Of a stretch of DNA of 64,000 nt, positions 61,850 to 64,000 are shown piece after piece. Location: assembly GCA_940671915.1 (NCBI GenBank), contig CALNVZ010003434.1, positions 13,863,683 through 13,927,682 on the forward strand. Reading direction: 5' to 3'. The stretch is from Paracentrotus lividus. Taxonomy: Eukaryota; Echinodermata; Echinoidea; Camarodonta; Echinidae. Position 1 is the first letter of the stretch, and each line of letters opens with the position of its first letter. The position numbers were made by a program, and so were the translations under genes. The notes beneath the pieces are model-generated. The model saw nothing but the letters and a program-made list of their open reading frames with translations, was not told where the DNA came from and made no database searches.

Positions 61850-62545
61850 CTTACGATTATGTTCAAATTCTGCATTTAGAGCACCATCTCAACCTTAATT
61901 TTAAAAATTTAACACCGTACACATTTACGATATCAATAAACTACAGATTGCCTCGTTGATGCAACGTTATGTTTGTAATTCTCTTCCCTCGAACCTTAAA
62001 CTATTTTTTACTATTAACAATACAGTCCATGATTATTTACACAGAATGCCAATAAGTTTCACCTTTGGAATGTTTCTTCTGCTAAAAATAACACGTCATT
62101 CCGTTATGTTGGGCCCAAAATTTGGAATTCTTTACCTTCTTCTTTGCATTCTATTCGATATAATAATTATTTAAAAGACTATATAAGAACATCTTCTCTC
62201 CTTATATAAATCTTAGTCATGTGGGGGGGGAGGGGGGTGGGTAGGGGGAGGAGTATGGTCCTTGTCATCCGTCTTCCATACTCATATGCAATCCATACAT
62301 TTAATTTTAACTTGCTTTAATTATTTGTTGTTTTTAGTGCGCTTGGTTCAGCCATGCTTTAAGCCTTATTGGCTTTACGGCTGAACCATTTTCCATGTAT
62401 GTTATTATTTGCGAGTATTTTATATACATTTATTGTAATTTCTTATATTTCCTATGTATCTTTTTGTCTATATGTTTTTCAATGTGTATTTTTATTGTAT
62501 ATATATATTGTATTTTAACGTGGAAATAAATAAATTCAATTCAAT
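61850..62545 (+). mobile_element. 3' end of an old LINE retrotransposon
   Basis: The frame reading QNANKFHLWNV and FRYVGPKIWNSLPSSLHSIR is the C-terminal 'RYxGPKxWNSLP' region typical of CR1/L2/Rex-type reverse transcriptases. A frameshift separates it from the upstream frame (LMQRYVCNSLPSNLK). A hairpin at 62345-62393 (TGGTTCAGCC..GGCTGAACCA) and a tail AATAAATTCAATTCAATCC follow. It is 5' truncated and interrupts a segment shared with 44620-44920. Confidence 0.75.
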
Positions 62546-62589
62546 CCAATCAGTAATAAGGCTATAATCTTAGACGACGTTTCGAGAAG

Positions 62590-64000
62590 CGAAAAGGCTT
62601 AGTCTTTTTTTTTTTAATTAAAAGTTGTTAAAACTTTTAAATAATGACCTGTGAGAGAGTAAATAGCACAACTTACACACAAAAAATGAGAACTAGTTTC
62701 ATGAGTAAAACCCGTTTGCTACTCTTGGAGGCGAGTGCTTTTATTCGTATATCACGTATTTTTACTTCAGAATCTGTGTTTCTGTTAAAAGTACACACCC
62801 GCTCTTCCAGAACATGTAAATTTAATAAGGGGTACTCAAGAAAAAAAAAGTTATTGAGTATATATACACAATAAAAAAAATTTCTTGAGTATCCCTTAGT
62901 AACTTTACATGTTCAATTACGTAAAACAATTGTGCAAGTGAGTTTCTCTTCAACTTGGTACGGCTTGGGATGATCGGGTGAAAACACTAACAATCGAGTA
63001 AAGTGAGAATTGCTGAGAAATTCTATATAGCCTGTAATTCACTAGATGAGTAAACTACGACACGTCTTCGTACGTCTCAAGTCTCGTGAAAGTCTTTGAG
63101 AGTAATTTTACTGGCTATGCGGTACTTTTACATGTTGCGCCCGTACGCCTACTCTGATCACGAGTACGGACATCATCGAGACTGCTGCACGAGGTATGTT
63201 CTACGCGTACGTACGTACATGTATAGCGGAAACACAGAGTTAAATACGCACTAAACAGCGGAACGGAGAGCGGAGAGCGTGCATGCTCTTGTCTTTGGGT
63301 GAGTCCTATTCCTTTTTGTTTGTTTGCCTGTTTTTATAATGATATTTGGAATGTTCCGATGATATACATCGTCTGATAACACTAACAGCTAGATTACCAT
63401 GCATGGATTTCCCATTACTTTGTCAGTCATGTACACAGTTTGAGTTTGATGCATTGATGTGAGTAATGCATATCAATTCTACTCCACGTGAAATGTAAAT
63501 CTAACGTATGACATTAAATCTTAACATAAAGACGCGTCCATTATTTGAGGAGGGGAAACGCAACATTACATTCATGAGTTTAGTGGAATGCACGCAGCTG
63601 AAAAACTAAATCCGCGCTAACGCGGGAAGCGACCGATTGACAGCTGCATGCAATTATTATTTAGCGCACAAAAACTCGCCTAAGAAACTTCCCTGTGGTA
63701 AAATGGAATTGTCAGTCGATCCGTTCGAGGAAATTAGTCCTGGACATGAAATAAATAATTGAACTTTTATCATAGTTTTTGTAGGTAGATGCTTCAGACC
63801 AGATTGGGAAAAAGACATTTTGGCAAGCCTATAACACCATTGTGCTAAAGTTGTAATCAGAATCTTTATTTCACATAGATTGATGTTCCTAACGATTATT
63901 GATATAAATAGTGATCTTGTCACATCTTGCGAAGACGCCGTCCACATTCGATATGCATGTGATATGCGAAATATTGACCCATCGAGTAAAGATTTGTTTG
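62590..64000. other. Right end, no gene supported
   Basis: It holds a hairpin at about 62810-62912 (ACTCAAGAAA..TTTCTTGAGT, with outer arms ACATGTAA/TTACATGT). A GC-richer patch near 63100-63310 ends in GGGTGAGTCC, which could be a non-coding first exon. I see no coding evidence. Confidence 0.4.

Noticed and set aside
61956-62174. 72 aa frame as a new gene
   Set aside because: The neighbouring frame shows the C-terminal signature of a LINE reverse transcriptase, so this is a frameshifted retroelement fragment.
63100-63310. First exon and promoter of another gene
   Set aside because: The GC-richer patch and GGGTGAGTCC are suggestive, but there is no coding frame and no downstream exon in the remaining 700 bp.

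Overview
This is animal nuclear DNA: AT-rich, intron-rich and dense in short foldback (hairpin) transposable elements, dinucleotide tracts and G-runs. The texture (GTCCCCGCCGA-ended elements, GCGAGCGCGAAGCGCGAGC repeats, 'GGGGCGCCAAATTGATC' arrays, tRNA-like SINE pieces) and the intermediate divergence of the two conserved genes from human suggest a marine deuterostome, most likely an echinoderm and probably a sea urchin. That assignment is inference. No bacterial-style operons, CRISPR arrays or viral genes were seen. Most of the open frames are chance or low-complexity ORFs.

Left third (about 8.3-24.2 kb): two conserved genes lie head to head over a roughly 620 bp shared upstream region. QPRT (minus strand, 3 coding exons, 303 aa) makes nicotinate mononucleotide from quinolinate in NAD synthesis. 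BRAP/BRAP2 (plus strand, 13 coding exons, 718 aa) is a RING/UBP-zinc-finger E3 ligase of Ras-MAPK signalling. All exon junctions keep phase. Several exons of both genes are accompanied by decayed tandem copies of the same exon.

Right part (about 28.7-61.4 kb): I read a cluster of previously unrecognised small secreted-peptide genes. Each has a signal-peptide exon ending in phase 1, followed by 39-87 nt mini-exons that all start and end in phase 1. In the best two models a terminal exon reaches a stop codon almost at once. Gene A (28,779, plus) and gene B (39,761, plus) share an acidic 'DVxEDF' module. Gene C (55,335, minus) has basic and short acidic modules. Gene D (61,292, plus) is a duplicate of the promoter and first exon of gene B, and its remaining exons were not found. 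In gene B a basic mini-exon carries an 842 bp TA-flanked foldback element. Without the element and one TA copy the exon is exactly 87 nt, open and phase 1-1.

The rest is a mosaic of nested mobile elements: at least ten foldback or TIR elements (several with TA duplications), a 3.4 kb CAGAGGCGTCGATC-ended insertion, an old LINE 3' end, two tRNA-like Pol III promoter remnants, an interstitial telomere-type repeat in a hairpin loop, and two segmental duplications. The first 7.9 kb and the 24.3-28.7, 47.8-51.1, 55.4-60.5 and 62.6-64 kb stretches hold no gene I can support.
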